A DNA stretch of 64,000 nt from Sulfurirhabdus autotrophica. GTDB taxonomy: Bacteria > Pseudomonadota > Gammaproteobacteria > Burkholderiales > SMCO01. Position numbers and translations under genes: made by a program. Shown one piece after another: positions 30,747 to 38,483 of the stretch. The stretch's first letter is position 1, and each line of letters starts with the position of its first letter. The notes beneath the pieces are model-generated. The model saw only the letters and a list, made by a program, of their open reading frames with translations, made no database searches and was not told the DNA's origin. The stretch covers positions 53,027 to 117,026 of the forward strand of contig NZ_SMCO01000011.1 of the NCBI RefSeq assembly GCF_004346685.1. The letters run 5' to 3'.

Positions 30747-32417
30747 ATGGAAGCAATACGAAATGCAATTGACAATTTAAAAGAAAAACACATTTTCAAA
30801 GAGAAATACGAAAGCGCAAAAAAAGAAGCACTTGAGCGAGAAATGCGACGCGACCACAAACGTAAATCCAAACATTTCCACAACGTCAAATCCGAAAAAT
30901 ACTGCCCAAGAGATCCTAAACTGGAAAGTGGCGGCACCACAGGCTCCACACCACCACCCACCACTAACGGTGCGCCAGGAAATAACAATACGACACCTGC
31001 GCAACCTGGCACAGGAAGTACACCAGCAAATCCAACCTCTCCTGCAAGTGAAATGGATTTAGCACTATTAGCAGTAACACGTTTAAGCTATGGCCCAGCA
31101 ACAGGGGATTTGAATAATGTTACCAAAATGCAGTTCAGTACCTGGCTAACCCAGCAACTTAACCCCAGCCAAATTGACGATAGCACCCTGGATCAACGTC
31201 TGGCTACAATTCCCGCCCTGAGCCAAACCAATGCACAACTTCGCGATTCCACCACTATCAGCGCACAAAAGCGTTCATTATCGGATGAACTTCTATCTGC
31301 CACATTGTTGCGCAAAGTAATGAGCAAACGTCAACTGTTGGAGATCATGACCGAGTTCTGGAGTGACCATTTTAATGTCGACATTAACAAGGAAGGTGTA
31401 CTACCTCTCAAATTTGCTGATGATAAAGGGATCAGAACCAATGCACTCGGACGTTTTCGTAATTTATTAGGGCACAGCGCTCATAGTCCAGCCATGCTCT
31501 ATTATCTGGATAATCGCGTAAATCGTGGCAAAAGTCCCAATGAAAACTACGCTCGGGAAGTCATGGAACTCCACACCCTGGGAGTAAAAGGCGGCTACAC
31601 AGAGACGGACGTCAAAGAAGTTGCACGATGCTTTACCGGCTGGACAGTTAACCAGACCACCGGGGAGTTCATGTTTGATGCAACCATACACGACAACGGA
31701 ACCAAAAACGTACTCGGATATGCCATCCCCTCAAACGGACAACAGGAAGGTGAGATGGTACTGGATATACTCGCCAACCATCCCTCAACAGCACAGTTTA
31801 TTGCAAAAAAACTGTGCCAAAAACTGGTTAGCGATAATCCTTCCAGTAGCTTAATCGCAGAAATAAGTGCTGTATTCATGGCAAACCAAGGCAATATCGC
31901 GCAAACCATTCGCGCCATCACGATGTCTGCTGATTTTGGCGCTTCGCAAGGAAAAAAATTACGTCGTCCATTTGATTATATGGCTGCAGCTTTGAGAGTA
32001 CTGGGTGCAAGTTTAGACACGCCGACGGCTATAGGTAAATATCTTGATAGATTGGATCAATTCCCCTTCTCATGGCAGCCACCAACAGGTTACCCGGACA
32101 GCGCCGCGTCCTGGTTAAACGCATCAGGGTTACTCAATCGCTGGAACTTCGCGCAAGCATTAACAAAAGGTATAACAGGGATCAGTGTGAACCTGTCTGG
32201 TCTGATTGATTCCACACTCACTGCAGAAGGCATTACCTCACAACTTGAACAGCGATTATTAGGCAAACCGCTATCGTCAACATCACATAACACCATTGTG
32301 ACCCTGTTGGCGGGCGGACAATCCACAACCCAGCCTATACCTGCTGCAACTCTCACACGGCTGCTTCCAGCCACGATAGGCGCAATGTTATCCAGTCCAG
32401 AGTTTCAAGTGAAATAA
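30747..32417 (+). CDS. DUF1800-family protein with charged N-terminal extension
   Basis: A 556-residue protein from the ATG at 30747, preceded by GAGGTGGAG. Residues 1-60 are highly charged and probably helical (MEAIRNAIDNLKEKHIF), and about 60-102 form a Gly/Pro/Thr/Asn-rich linker. The DUF1800 domain fills the rest, with AVTRLSYGPATGD, SDHFNVD and ENYAREVMELHTLGVKGGY. No signal peptide or membrane segment is visible. The next gene encodes a Tat-exported DUF1501 protein, the usual partner of DUF1800, so the pair may be exported together; that is inference. Function is unknown. An upstream in-frame ATG at 30654 lacks a ribosome binding site. Confidence 0.88.
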   Translation: MEAIRNAIDNLKEKHIFKEKYESAKKEALEREMRRDHKRKSKHFHNVKSEKYCPRDPKLESGGTTGSTPPPTTNGAPGNNNTTPAQPGTGSTPANPTSPASEMDLALLAVTRLSYGPATGDLNNVTKMQFSTWLTQQLNPSQIDDSTLDQRLATIPALSQTNAQLRDSTTISAQKRSLSDELLSATLLRKVMSKRQLLEIMTEFWSDHFNVDINKEGVLPLKFADDKGIRTNALGRFRNLLGHSAHSPAMLYYLDNRVNRGKSPNENYAREVMELHTLGVKGGYTETDVKEVARCFTGWTVNQTTGEFMFDATIHDNGTKNVLGYAIPSNGQQEGEMVLDILANHPSTAQFIAKKLCQKLVSDNPSSSLIAEISAVFMANQGNIAQTIRAITMSADFGASQGKKLRRPFDYMAAALRVLGASLDTPTAIGKYLDRLDQFPFSWQPPTGYPDSAASWLNASGLLNRWNFAQALTKGITGISVNLSGLIDSTLTAEGITSQLEQRLLGKPLSSTSHNTIVTLLAGGQSTTQPIPAATLTRLLPATIGAMLSSPEFQVK

Positions 32418-32446
32418 TCCAGCCCGCTTATACCAGGAGTTTTAAA

Positions 32447-33673
32447 ATGAATAAAATCTCAAGACGTGAGTTTTTAAAAATGGGCAGTGGGCTTGCCGCT
32501 GCAACCGCTGCAAACGGAATAACGCCCCAACTTGCCTTTGCCGCACCTGGCAGCTACAGAGGCGATACCTTGATAACAGTCTTCCTGCGGGGTGGTGCAG
32601 ATACATTAAATCTGGTCGTACCCTATGGCGATCCAGCCTATTATGCCAACCGTACAACCATTGCCATTCCTGCGCCAGTCATAGGACAAGCTGGAACAGC
32701 ATTGGATTTGGATGGTTTTTTTGGTTTCCATCCTGCAGCCACCTCACTGCACACCCTATTCAAACAAAAAACGCTAGCAATCATTGATGCGGCCGGTTCG
32801 CCGGATCCTTCACGTTCTCATTTTGACCAGCAAGACTATATTGAATCCGGAACGCCAGGCAACCCCTTCCAGGGAAGCGGATGGATTGCTCGCCACCTTC
32901 AAAGCATGGGCATTACCGCAGAGACATTTACCGCAGTTGGACTCAGTTCACATACCCAAAAATCACTTCGCGGCACAATCCCCCCCTTGGGATTTGATAG
33001 CCTTGCAGGCTTTCGAGTAGCCGGCGGCACCAGTGTAGAACTCGCATTACGGAGTATGTACTCAGGCACCGACATGCTTGCAGCAGCAGGCACTCAAACC
33101 CTGAGCGCAGTCAGCCTTGCATCCGGACTTACAGCATCCCCCTATCAGCCTGCTAATGGCGCCGTATATCCCACCAATACATTTGGTCGCCAAATGGCAA
33201 ATATTGCGCAAATGATCAAGGCTAACATAGGCTTGGCCGCTGCCAACATAGATCTGGGTGGATGGGATACCCACTCAAATGAGGGGGGGGCAACGGGAAT
33301 GTTTGCAAACAATGTTGCAACACTGGCAAATTCCCTCGGTGCGCTGAACACAGATCTTGGCAACCTTATGGGACAGGTCACTGTGGTCGTCATGACCGAA
33401 TTTGGGCGGCGCGTCAAAGAAAATGCATCGGGTGGGACAGATCATGGCCATGGCAGTGCAATGATCGCGATGGGCGGCAATATACTGGGCGGAAAAGTAT
33501 ATGGTCGCTGGCCAGGCCTTTCTACTGCTTCTCTGGACCAAGGGGACTTGGCCGTAACAACAGACTTTAGAACAGTATTAGGCGAAATTGTTCTGAAAAG
33601 GCTTGGCAATCCCATGCTTGACCAAGTATTCCCCGGCTTCACCTTAAACCCGTTAGGTTTGGCAGTTGGCTAA
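32447..33673 (+). CDS. DUF1501-family protein with Tat signal
   Basis: A 408-residue protein. The N-terminus MNKISRREFLKMGSGLAAA is a clear twin-arginine signal (RRxFLK), cleaved near AFAAPG, so the folded protein goes to the periplasm. The mature part belongs to the alkaline-phosphatase/sulfatase-like superfamily. FLRGGADTLNLVVPYGD, GWDTHSN, MTEFGRRVKENASGG and TDHGHGSAM carry the aspartate and histidine residues expected of a metal site. The substrate is unknown. It starts 29 bp after the DUF1800 stop, behind CCAGGAG, and must be co-transcribed with it. Confidence 0.92.
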   Translation: MNKISRREFLKMGSGLAAATAANGITPQLAFAAPGSYRGDTLITVFLRGGADTLNLVVPYGDPAYYANRTTIAIPAPVIGQAGTALDLDGFFGFHPAATSLHTLFKQKTLAIIDAAGSPDPSRSHFDQQDYIESGTPGNPFQGSGWIARHLQSMGITAETFTAVGLSSHTQKSLRGTIPPLGFDSLAGFRVAGGTSVELALRSMYSGTDMLAAAGTQTLSAVSLASGLTASPYQPANGAVYPTNTFGRQMANIAQMIKANIGLAAANIDLGGWDTHSNEGGATGMFANNVATLANSLGALNTDLGNLMGQVTVVVMTEFGRRVKENASGGTDHGHGSAMIAMGGNILGGKVYGRWPGLSTASLDQGDLAVTTDFRTVLGEIVLKRLGNPMLDQVFPGFTLNPLGLAVG

Positions 33674-33684
33674 TCATGTAACAC

Positions 33685-33711
33685 CGCACTGCTCCAATTA
33701 CGAGCAGTGCG
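33685..33711. repeat. 10-bp perfect hairpin after the DUF1501 gene
   Basis: CGCACTGCTC (33685-33694) pairs with GAGCAGTGCG (33702-33711) with a 7-nt loop, 12 bp after the stop codon. No T-run follows, so it may be an mRNA 3' end stabiliser or a weak terminator. Confidence 0.55.
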
Positions 33712-33876
33712 TACAGCATATAACCCAATCTACCCACTCTAAACAACAACCACTTACTCCAATTAATTAAGTACTTAAACTCATTATAATATTTAAAATA
33801 CCCCATCATTTGCATTAACCATGAACACCCCTTTATTGCAAAATCAATGAAGAAATAAAGGAACTTTCTCCTCATA

Positions 33877-33903
33877 TTGGCACTCTTACTCTGCGAGTGC
33901 TAG
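33877..33903 (+). promoter_or_regulatory. CIRCE (HrcA operator) over the rpoH promoter
   Basis: TTGGCACTC (33877-33885), exactly 9 nt, then GAGTGCTAG (33895-33903). This matches 16 of 18 positions of the CIRCE consensus TTAGCACTC-N9-GAGTGCTAA. It overlaps a sigma-70 promoter: -35 TTGGCA (33877-33882), an 18-nt spacer, -10 TAGAAT (33901-33906). HrcA binding would block transcription. Confidence 0.88.
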
Positions 33904-33913
33904 AATTACACCT

Positions 33914-33920
33914 AGGAGGA
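33914..33920 (+). promoter_or_regulatory. Strong ribosome binding site of rpoH
   Basis: AGGAGGA lies 8 nt before the ATG at 33929. With the promoter just upstream, the 5' leader would be only about 16 nt, so the Shine-Dalgarno sequence sits almost at the 5' end of the mRNA. Confidence 0.75.
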
Positions 33921-33928
33921 ATTAATAC

Positions 33929-34789
33929 ATGACCCAAGCTTTAGCGTTTCCCTCACCTTATTCCGTTCCCAGCCTGGAAAGCTACATTCACACAGTGAAT
34001 TCGCTTCCTATGCTGACGCCAGACGAAGAACTTAATCTTGGTCGTCGTCTGAAAGCAGACAACGATGTTGAGGCTGCGCATACTTTGGTACTTTCTCATT
34101 TGCGTGTTGTTGTTAACATTGCTCGTGGCTATACAGGGTATGGGTTGCCACAGGCTGACCTGATTCAGGAAGGTAATATCGGCTTGATGAAAGCGGTAAA
34201 ACGCTTTGATCCGGAACGCGGCGTGCGTCTGGTGTCATTTGCTGTTCACTGGATTCGTGCTGAAATTCATGAATTTGTCTTGCGCAACTGGCGCCTGGTA
34301 AAGATTGCGACAACAAAAGCCCAGCGCAAATTGTTCTTCAACTTGCGTAGCATGAAGACCGGACATGGTCATTTAAGCCATGAAGAAATTCAGAATATGG
34401 CGAAGCAGTTAGGAGTCAAGCCGGAAGAAGTGACTGAAATGGAAACCAGACTATCTGGTCAGGACATCTCACTAGAACCGGTTGGTGATGATGAAGAGTA
34501 CCACTATGGACCGATTGCTTTCCTTGCAGACCCCCACGCTGAACCCGATCAGCAGTTAGAAGCTGAAGAGTCTGAAAGAATGCGCAGTGATGGCATGAAA
34601 CTGGCGCTCGACAGTCTGGATGATCGTTCGCGGCGTATTATCGAAGCACGTTGGCTCATGGAAAAAGACAGTGCTACTTTGCATGATCTTGCTTCGGAGT
34701 TTTCTGTTTCTGCCGAACGAATCCGTCAGATCGAACAAAAGGCGTTACAAAAAATGAAAACCATTATGGGCGCTGGTGCTACTGCGTAA
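33929..34789 (+). CDS. rpoH: RNA polymerase heat-shock sigma factor RpoH (sigma-32)
   Basis: A 286-residue sigma factor. Region 2 (LIQEGNIGLMKAVKRFDPERGVRLVSFAVHWIRAEI) binds core and the -10 element. The RpoH box QRKLFFNLR near residue 131, which separates sigma-32 from RpoD and RpoS, is intact. Region 4 ends in SAERIRQIEQKALQKMK for -35 contact. It directs chaperone and protease gene transcription. The gene is monocistronic, with a CIRCE-covered promoter and a bidirectional terminator at 34806-34832. Confidence 0.98.
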   Translation: MTQALAFPSPYSVPSLESYIHTVNSLPMLTPDEELNLGRRLKADNDVEAAHTLVLSHLRVVVNIARGYTGYGLPQADLIQEGNIGLMKAVKRFDPERGVRLVSFAVHWIRAEIHEFVLRNWRLVKIATTKAQRKLFFNLRSMKTGHGHLSHEEIQNMAKQLGVKPEEVTEMETRLSGQDISLEPVGDDEEYHYGPIAFLADPHAEPDQQLEAEESERMRSDGMKLALDSLDDRSRRIIEARWLMEKDSATLHDLASEFSVSAERIRQIEQKALQKMKTIMGAGATA

Positions 34790-34805
34790 TGTTTGACCAG
34801 GAATA

Positions 34806-34832
34806 AAAAAACCGCACAATGTGCGGTTTTTT
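34806..34832. terminator. Bidirectional terminator between rpoH and the cco genes
   Basis: AAAAAACCGCAC (34806-34817) pairs with GTGCGGTTTTTT (34821-34832) around a 3-nt loop. A-runs on the left and T-runs on the right make it work for rpoH on the plus strand and for the convergent cco operon on the minus strand. Confidence 0.92.
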
Positions 34833-34851
34833 TATTCCTGAATTCCTGCTA

Positions 34852-34950
34852 TCAAGCGAGAATCACGCTCAAAAAGCTCATCCATGCAAATACAATCAAA
34901 CCAACAACCAAGGTCATGGGAAGATTTTCTTTTCTAAAAAATGCAGCCAT
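34852..34950 (-). CDS. 32-residue single-helix membrane peptide at the end of the cco operon
   Basis: The frame encodes MAAFFRKENLPMTLVVGLIV followed by FAWMSFLSVILA and a stop. GGAG lies about 8 nt before the ATG. A positively charged N-terminus and one hydrophobic helix (about residues 12-31) predict an inner-membrane peptide. It lies 43 bp after ccoS in the same direction and ends just before the bidirectional terminator, so it is the last gene of the ccoGHIS transcript. It could be a small oxidase subunit or assembly peptide comparable to CcoM, but I cannot show homology. Confidence 0.65.
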   Translation of the reverse strand: MAAFFRKENLPMTLVVGLIVFAWMSFLSVILA

Positions 34951-34993
34951 TTCAATTACTCCAAATCTGATTAAAACTTATTCTCATTCTAAT

Positions 34994-35188
34994 CTATTCT
35001 TCTTTATCCTTCAACCTATTGTGCGGTATGAGAGGATCATCATCATCCATTAAAATACGTTGTGCCGGACCTTCCATATCCTCAAACTGCCCACTTTTGA
35101 TGGCCCAAAAGATACCCACACCAGCCGCAATAATCATTACAGCTGTAAGGCTCAATAAAAATACCAGAATACCTGTCATATAATCCAA
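34994..35188 (-). CDS. ccoS: cbb3 oxidase maturation protein CcoS
   Basis: A 64-residue protein. An N-terminal membrane helix (about residues 5-30) is followed by the family motif FWAIKSGQFEDMEGPAQRIL and an acidic tail with MDDDDP. CcoS is required for haem and copper insertion into the CcoN subunit of cbb3 oxidases at the inner membrane. It follows ccoI by 92 bp. Confidence 0.95.
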   Translation of the reverse strand: MDYMTGILVFLLSLTAVMIIAAGVGIFWAIKSGQFEDMEGPAQRILMDDDDPLIPHNRLKDKEE

Positions 35189-35280
35189 ACATGCAAACGT
35201 AAAAATTCAAACATTGTAATTTAATTGCTTTTTATAGGTGCACTTCAAACTCCACAGATTAGCCCTGTAAAATCGAATGC

Positions 35281-37689
35281 TTACTTTAATCGAAGTGCAT
35301 TTAACACCACAATAAGAGAACTGGTCGACATACCTAACGAAGCCAGCCAAGGCGGAACAAACCCAACAGCTGCAAAAGGCAGTGCAAGAAAGTTATAACC
35401 AATTGCCCAGACGAAATTCTGTCGGATAACTTTTATTGACTCTCGCCCAAGTTCAATGGCGTGCCAAATTTCAACCAGCTTTTCTGATAACAATACAATA
35501 TCGCTACTTGCATGCGCAACTTGCGTACCGCCACCCATTGCAAATGAAACCTGCGCACCCGCCAGAACTGGCGCATCATTCACGCCATCTCCTATCATGG
35601 CGACTACATCACCTGCTTTTTGCATCACTTGAAGCGCAGCAAGTTTATCTTCAGGACGCATACTCGAACTATATGTGTCGATATCCAATTTATCTGCAAA
35701 ATATTTTACGGCACCCTCAGAATCACCGCTCAAGATTGACACGCGGATTCCCGCCTGCTTTAGCTGCGATACCAGCTCAATAGCATCAGCCCTTAACTCA
35801 TCAGACAAAACAAATGCGCCCAAAGTTTCATTTTCACTGGCTAACCACACCACCGTAGCCCCCGCCTGAACTTCTTCAGGGAGTCCCAACTCAGTTATTG
35901 ATCTGTTTTCAACTACGGTTATATTTCCCAGCGTATAAGCTACGCCATCAATCATGCCCGACACGCCTTTTCCAGGAATATTCTGTGCTTTTTCAACGAG
36001 AAATAATGTACTTTGATCTACTGCATTCAAAAAACTCGCAGCAAGTGGATGTTCTGATGCCTGCTCCAGACTGGCAGCTAATCGCAGACAAAGCTCTGCA
36101 TCAACTTTACCAAGCGCTATGGACTTTTGCAGGACTGGCTTACCATAAGTAAGTGTGCCGGTTTTATCGAAAACCACATGATTCACTTGTGCGAGCGTTT
36201 CCAATGCATGCCCCCGTGTTAGCAGGGTTCCTCTTTGCAACAAATGCGACCCCGCTGCAGCCATAGCAGCTGGTGCAGCAATAGACAACGCGCAAGGGCA
36301 CGTCACAACCAGCACAGCAAGCACCACCTCAAATGTTTTACTTGGGTCTATCCATAACCAAATACCGCCTGCAATCAGTGTCAATACCAGCAGAACTCCA
36401 GTAAAGTAACCCGCTACTCTGTCTGCCATTTGTGCAATTCGCGGTTTTTCAGCTTGCGCGCGATCAAGCATTCTGACGATACCTGCAAGCACGGTATTCT
36501 CCCCCACACCACTCACTTGCAGAAATAAAGGTCCATCTAGATTAATGCTACCCGCGATGACAGAATCACCTGGTTTTTTGGGAACAGACCGACTTTCTCC
36601 CGTCAGCAGTGCTTCATCTGCACTACTTTCCCCTTCCACCACCACTGCATCTGCAGCAATGGCCTCTCCTGGCTTAGCCAGAATCATATCGCCCATTTCC
36701 AGATCCAATACTGGCACGACCTCCTGCTTTCCATCCCTAATTCTGATCGTCATGGCCGGTGCAAGCTTTAAAAGATTTTCAGCAGCCTCAACAGATTTTT
36801 CTTTGGCACCTTGCTCCAGAAATCGGGCGGCAAGCAAAAACAAGGCAAACATGGTTATTGCATCAAAATACACCACACCTTTCCCATGAAAGGTGATCCA
36901 GGTACTGCCTATAAAAGCACTGATTATGGCGATACTGACGGGGACATCCATTGAAAGTTTACGCGATCGCAATGCGTACCAGGCACTACGGTAAAAGGGT
37001 AACGCCGCATAGAACACCACAGGAAGGGTAAGCCCCAGGCTGACATAACGCATAAGTTGTACTGTACTGGTTTCCATTCCGAATGCAGCGCCAGCATACA
37101 ATGCCACCGCAAGCATCATGACTTGTGCTGCGGATAATCCGGCAATAGCAATACGCCTTAAATCCAGCTTGCGTTTCTTTTGACGTAGCGCATCTGAAGT
37201 TTGCGCATTATAGGGATGTGCGTTGTAGCCTAATAACTGTATTTCAGCCAGAATGGTGGATAACTTGATGACGTTTTCGTCCCAGCTGATACGTGCTCGA
37301 TGGGTCGCATAATTGACTTGGGCTGACTTTACCCCTGACAGCTGCTTGAGATGCCGTTCATTGAGCCATATACAAGCTGCACACGTAATGCCTTCAAGGA
37401 TTAATACGGCTTCCTTCATATGGGCATCATTTTCAATGACAAAGCTTTTCTGGATATCCGGATGATCATACAAGGAAAGCTTTTTAAGCTCATCAGGCAC
37501 AACATCCTGACCGCTTACCGGCATTGAAGTCCGGTGCAGATAATAGTCTTGCAGACCATTATCAACAATGGTCTTTGCTACAGCCTGACATCCGTGGCAA
37601 CACATACTGCGTGACTCGCCACTTATTTTGACTGTCAGGTCCAAATCATCAGGAACTGGCTGCCCACAATGGTAGCAAGTGAATTTCAT
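35281..37689 (-). CDS. ccoI: Copper-exporting P-type ATPase CcoI for cbb3 oxidase assembly
   Basis: An 802-residue P1B-type ATPase. The N-terminus has a cysteine-rich segment (CYHCGQPVP and CCHGCQA) and a heavy-metal domain with GITCAACIW near residue 100. Eight transmembrane helices are expected; the sixth carries the CPC copper motif in VTCPCALSIAAP (about 465). The phosphorylation site DKTGTLT (about 505) and hinge GDGVNDAPVL (about 705) are intact. It supplies copper for the binuclear centre of CcoN rather than detoxification, as its place in ccoGHIS indicates. Its start overlaps the ccoH stop by 4 bp. Confidence 0.95.
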   Translation of the reverse strand: MKFTCYHCGQPVPDDLDLTVKISGESRSMCCHGCQAVAKTIVDNGLQDYYLHRTSMPVSGQDVVPDELKKLSLYDHPDIQKSFVIENDAHMKEAVLILEGITCAACIWLNERHLKQLSGVKSAQVNYATHRARISWDENVIKLSTILAEIQLLGYNAHPYNAQTSDALRQKKRKLDLRRIAIAGLSAAQVMMLAVALYAGAAFGMETSTVQLMRYVSLGLTLPVVFYAALPFYRSAWYALRSRKLSMDVPVSIAIISAFIGSTWITFHGKGVVYFDAITMFALFLLAARFLEQGAKEKSVEAAENLLKLAPAMTIRIRDGKQEVVPVLDLEMGDMILAKPGEAIAADAVVVEGESSADEALLTGESRSVPKKPGDSVIAGSINLDGPLFLQVSGVGENTVLAGIVRMLDRAQAEKPRIAQMADRVAGYFTGVLLVLTLIAGGIWLWIDPSKTFEVVLAVLVVTCPCALSIAAPAAMAAAGSHLLQRGTLLTRGHALETLAQVNHVVFDKTGTLTYGKPVLQKSIALGKVDAELCLRLAASLEQASEHPLAASFLNAVDQSTLFLVEKAQNIPGKGVSGMIDGVAYTLGNITVVENRSITELGLPEEVQAGATVVWLASENETLGAFVLSDELRADAIELVSQLKQAGIRVSILSGDSEGAVKYFADKLDIDTYSSSMRPEDKLAALQVMQKAGDVVAMIGDGVNDAPVLAGAQVSFAMGGGTQVAHASSDIVLLSEKLVEIWHAIELGRESIKVIRQNFVWAIGYNFLALPFAAVGFVPPWLASLGMSTSSLIVVLNALRLK

Positions 37690-38483
37690 TCAGACTTCAA
37701 AACAATGACGTTTTTTTGTACCTGAAATTGATCGTCACCTTTACTCACATCCACCACCGCCACCCACCGGCCAAAGTTCTGCAACTTCACGACAGCCTGA
37801 TACACACCGCCACCGATTGCAGGCATGGCAATACTCTTTTGGTCTTCTAGCGCAGTAGCGGGACGCAACAGGCTTAAACTGACCGTTGCAGCTTCTACCG
37901 GCGCCTGCTGCTTATCTTTTAATCGCACAACGATTGTATGGTCCTGGTTCTGTTTGAGTTGCTCAAGCCCGACCAATTCCACCTGCCAGCCCAATTTGCG
38001 TTGCCGTTCCAACTGTTTCAAATGCTGGTTTACAGCAGCTGCGGCGTCGCCTTCATGCGCTACTACGCCAGGAAAAGCGGTATTTGATCCTGCTCCAGCA
38101 TGTTTTGCAGGAGGCAACAGCCATTTTGCGATGCTGGGCGACACGCCTCTGCTGGCGATATACATCAGATTTGCCATGATGATAAACAAAATAACAAAGA
38201 AAGCCGTGATCAGTTTGGGTATCCAGTGCAGAGGCTGATTATCCTTGGATTTTCTGCTGCCCAATAAAGTCAGGACAGTTGCCGTTGCTGTATAAACCGC
38301 AACATGCATAGATACAACTTCTCCACCGGGCCACTGCACCATGCTATATCCGATATAAGCCATTATCGGGAAGACGCCACTCACGACCCCTCGCCAGTAA
38401 TTGGAGACACCAAATAATTTCAGTGCAAAATACAGCAAGGCTACTAAAATCAGCCCGCCAAATAGCGTTTCAAGTAATGTCAT
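37686..38483 (-). CDS. ccoH: FixH/CcoH-like protein with extra N-terminal membrane segments
   Basis: A 265-residue protein. The C-terminal 160 residues follow the FixH/CcoH plan: one membrane helix (LITAFFVILFIIMANLMYIA), the RKLGWQVEL segment and a beta-sandwich domain ending in GRWVAVVDVSKGDDQFQ. Preceding it are about 85 residues with three further helices (LFGGLILVALLYFAL, VFPIMAYIGYSM, VAVYTATATVLTLL), so the protein is longer than classical FixH. CcoH helps assemble and stabilise cbb3 oxidase. It overlaps ccoG and ccoI by 4 bp each. The role of the extension is unknown. Confidence 0.82.
   Translation of the reverse strand: MTLLETLFGGLILVALLYFALKLFGVSNYWRGVVSGVFPIMAYIGYSMVQWPGGEVVSMHVAVYTATATVLTLLGSRKSKDNQPLHWIPKLITAFFVILFIIMANLMYIASRGVSPSIAKWLLPPAKHAGAGSNTAFPGVVAHEGDAAAAVNQHLKQLERQRKLGWQVELVGLEQLKQNQDHTIVVRLKDKQQAPVEAATVSLSLLRPATALEDQKSIAMPAIGGGVYQAVVKLQNFGRWVAVVDVSKGDDQFQVQKNVIVLKSE

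Noticed and set aside
33685..33711. Strong rho-independent terminator after the DUF1501 gene
   Set aside because: The stem is good but no T-run follows, so it is listed only as a hairpin.
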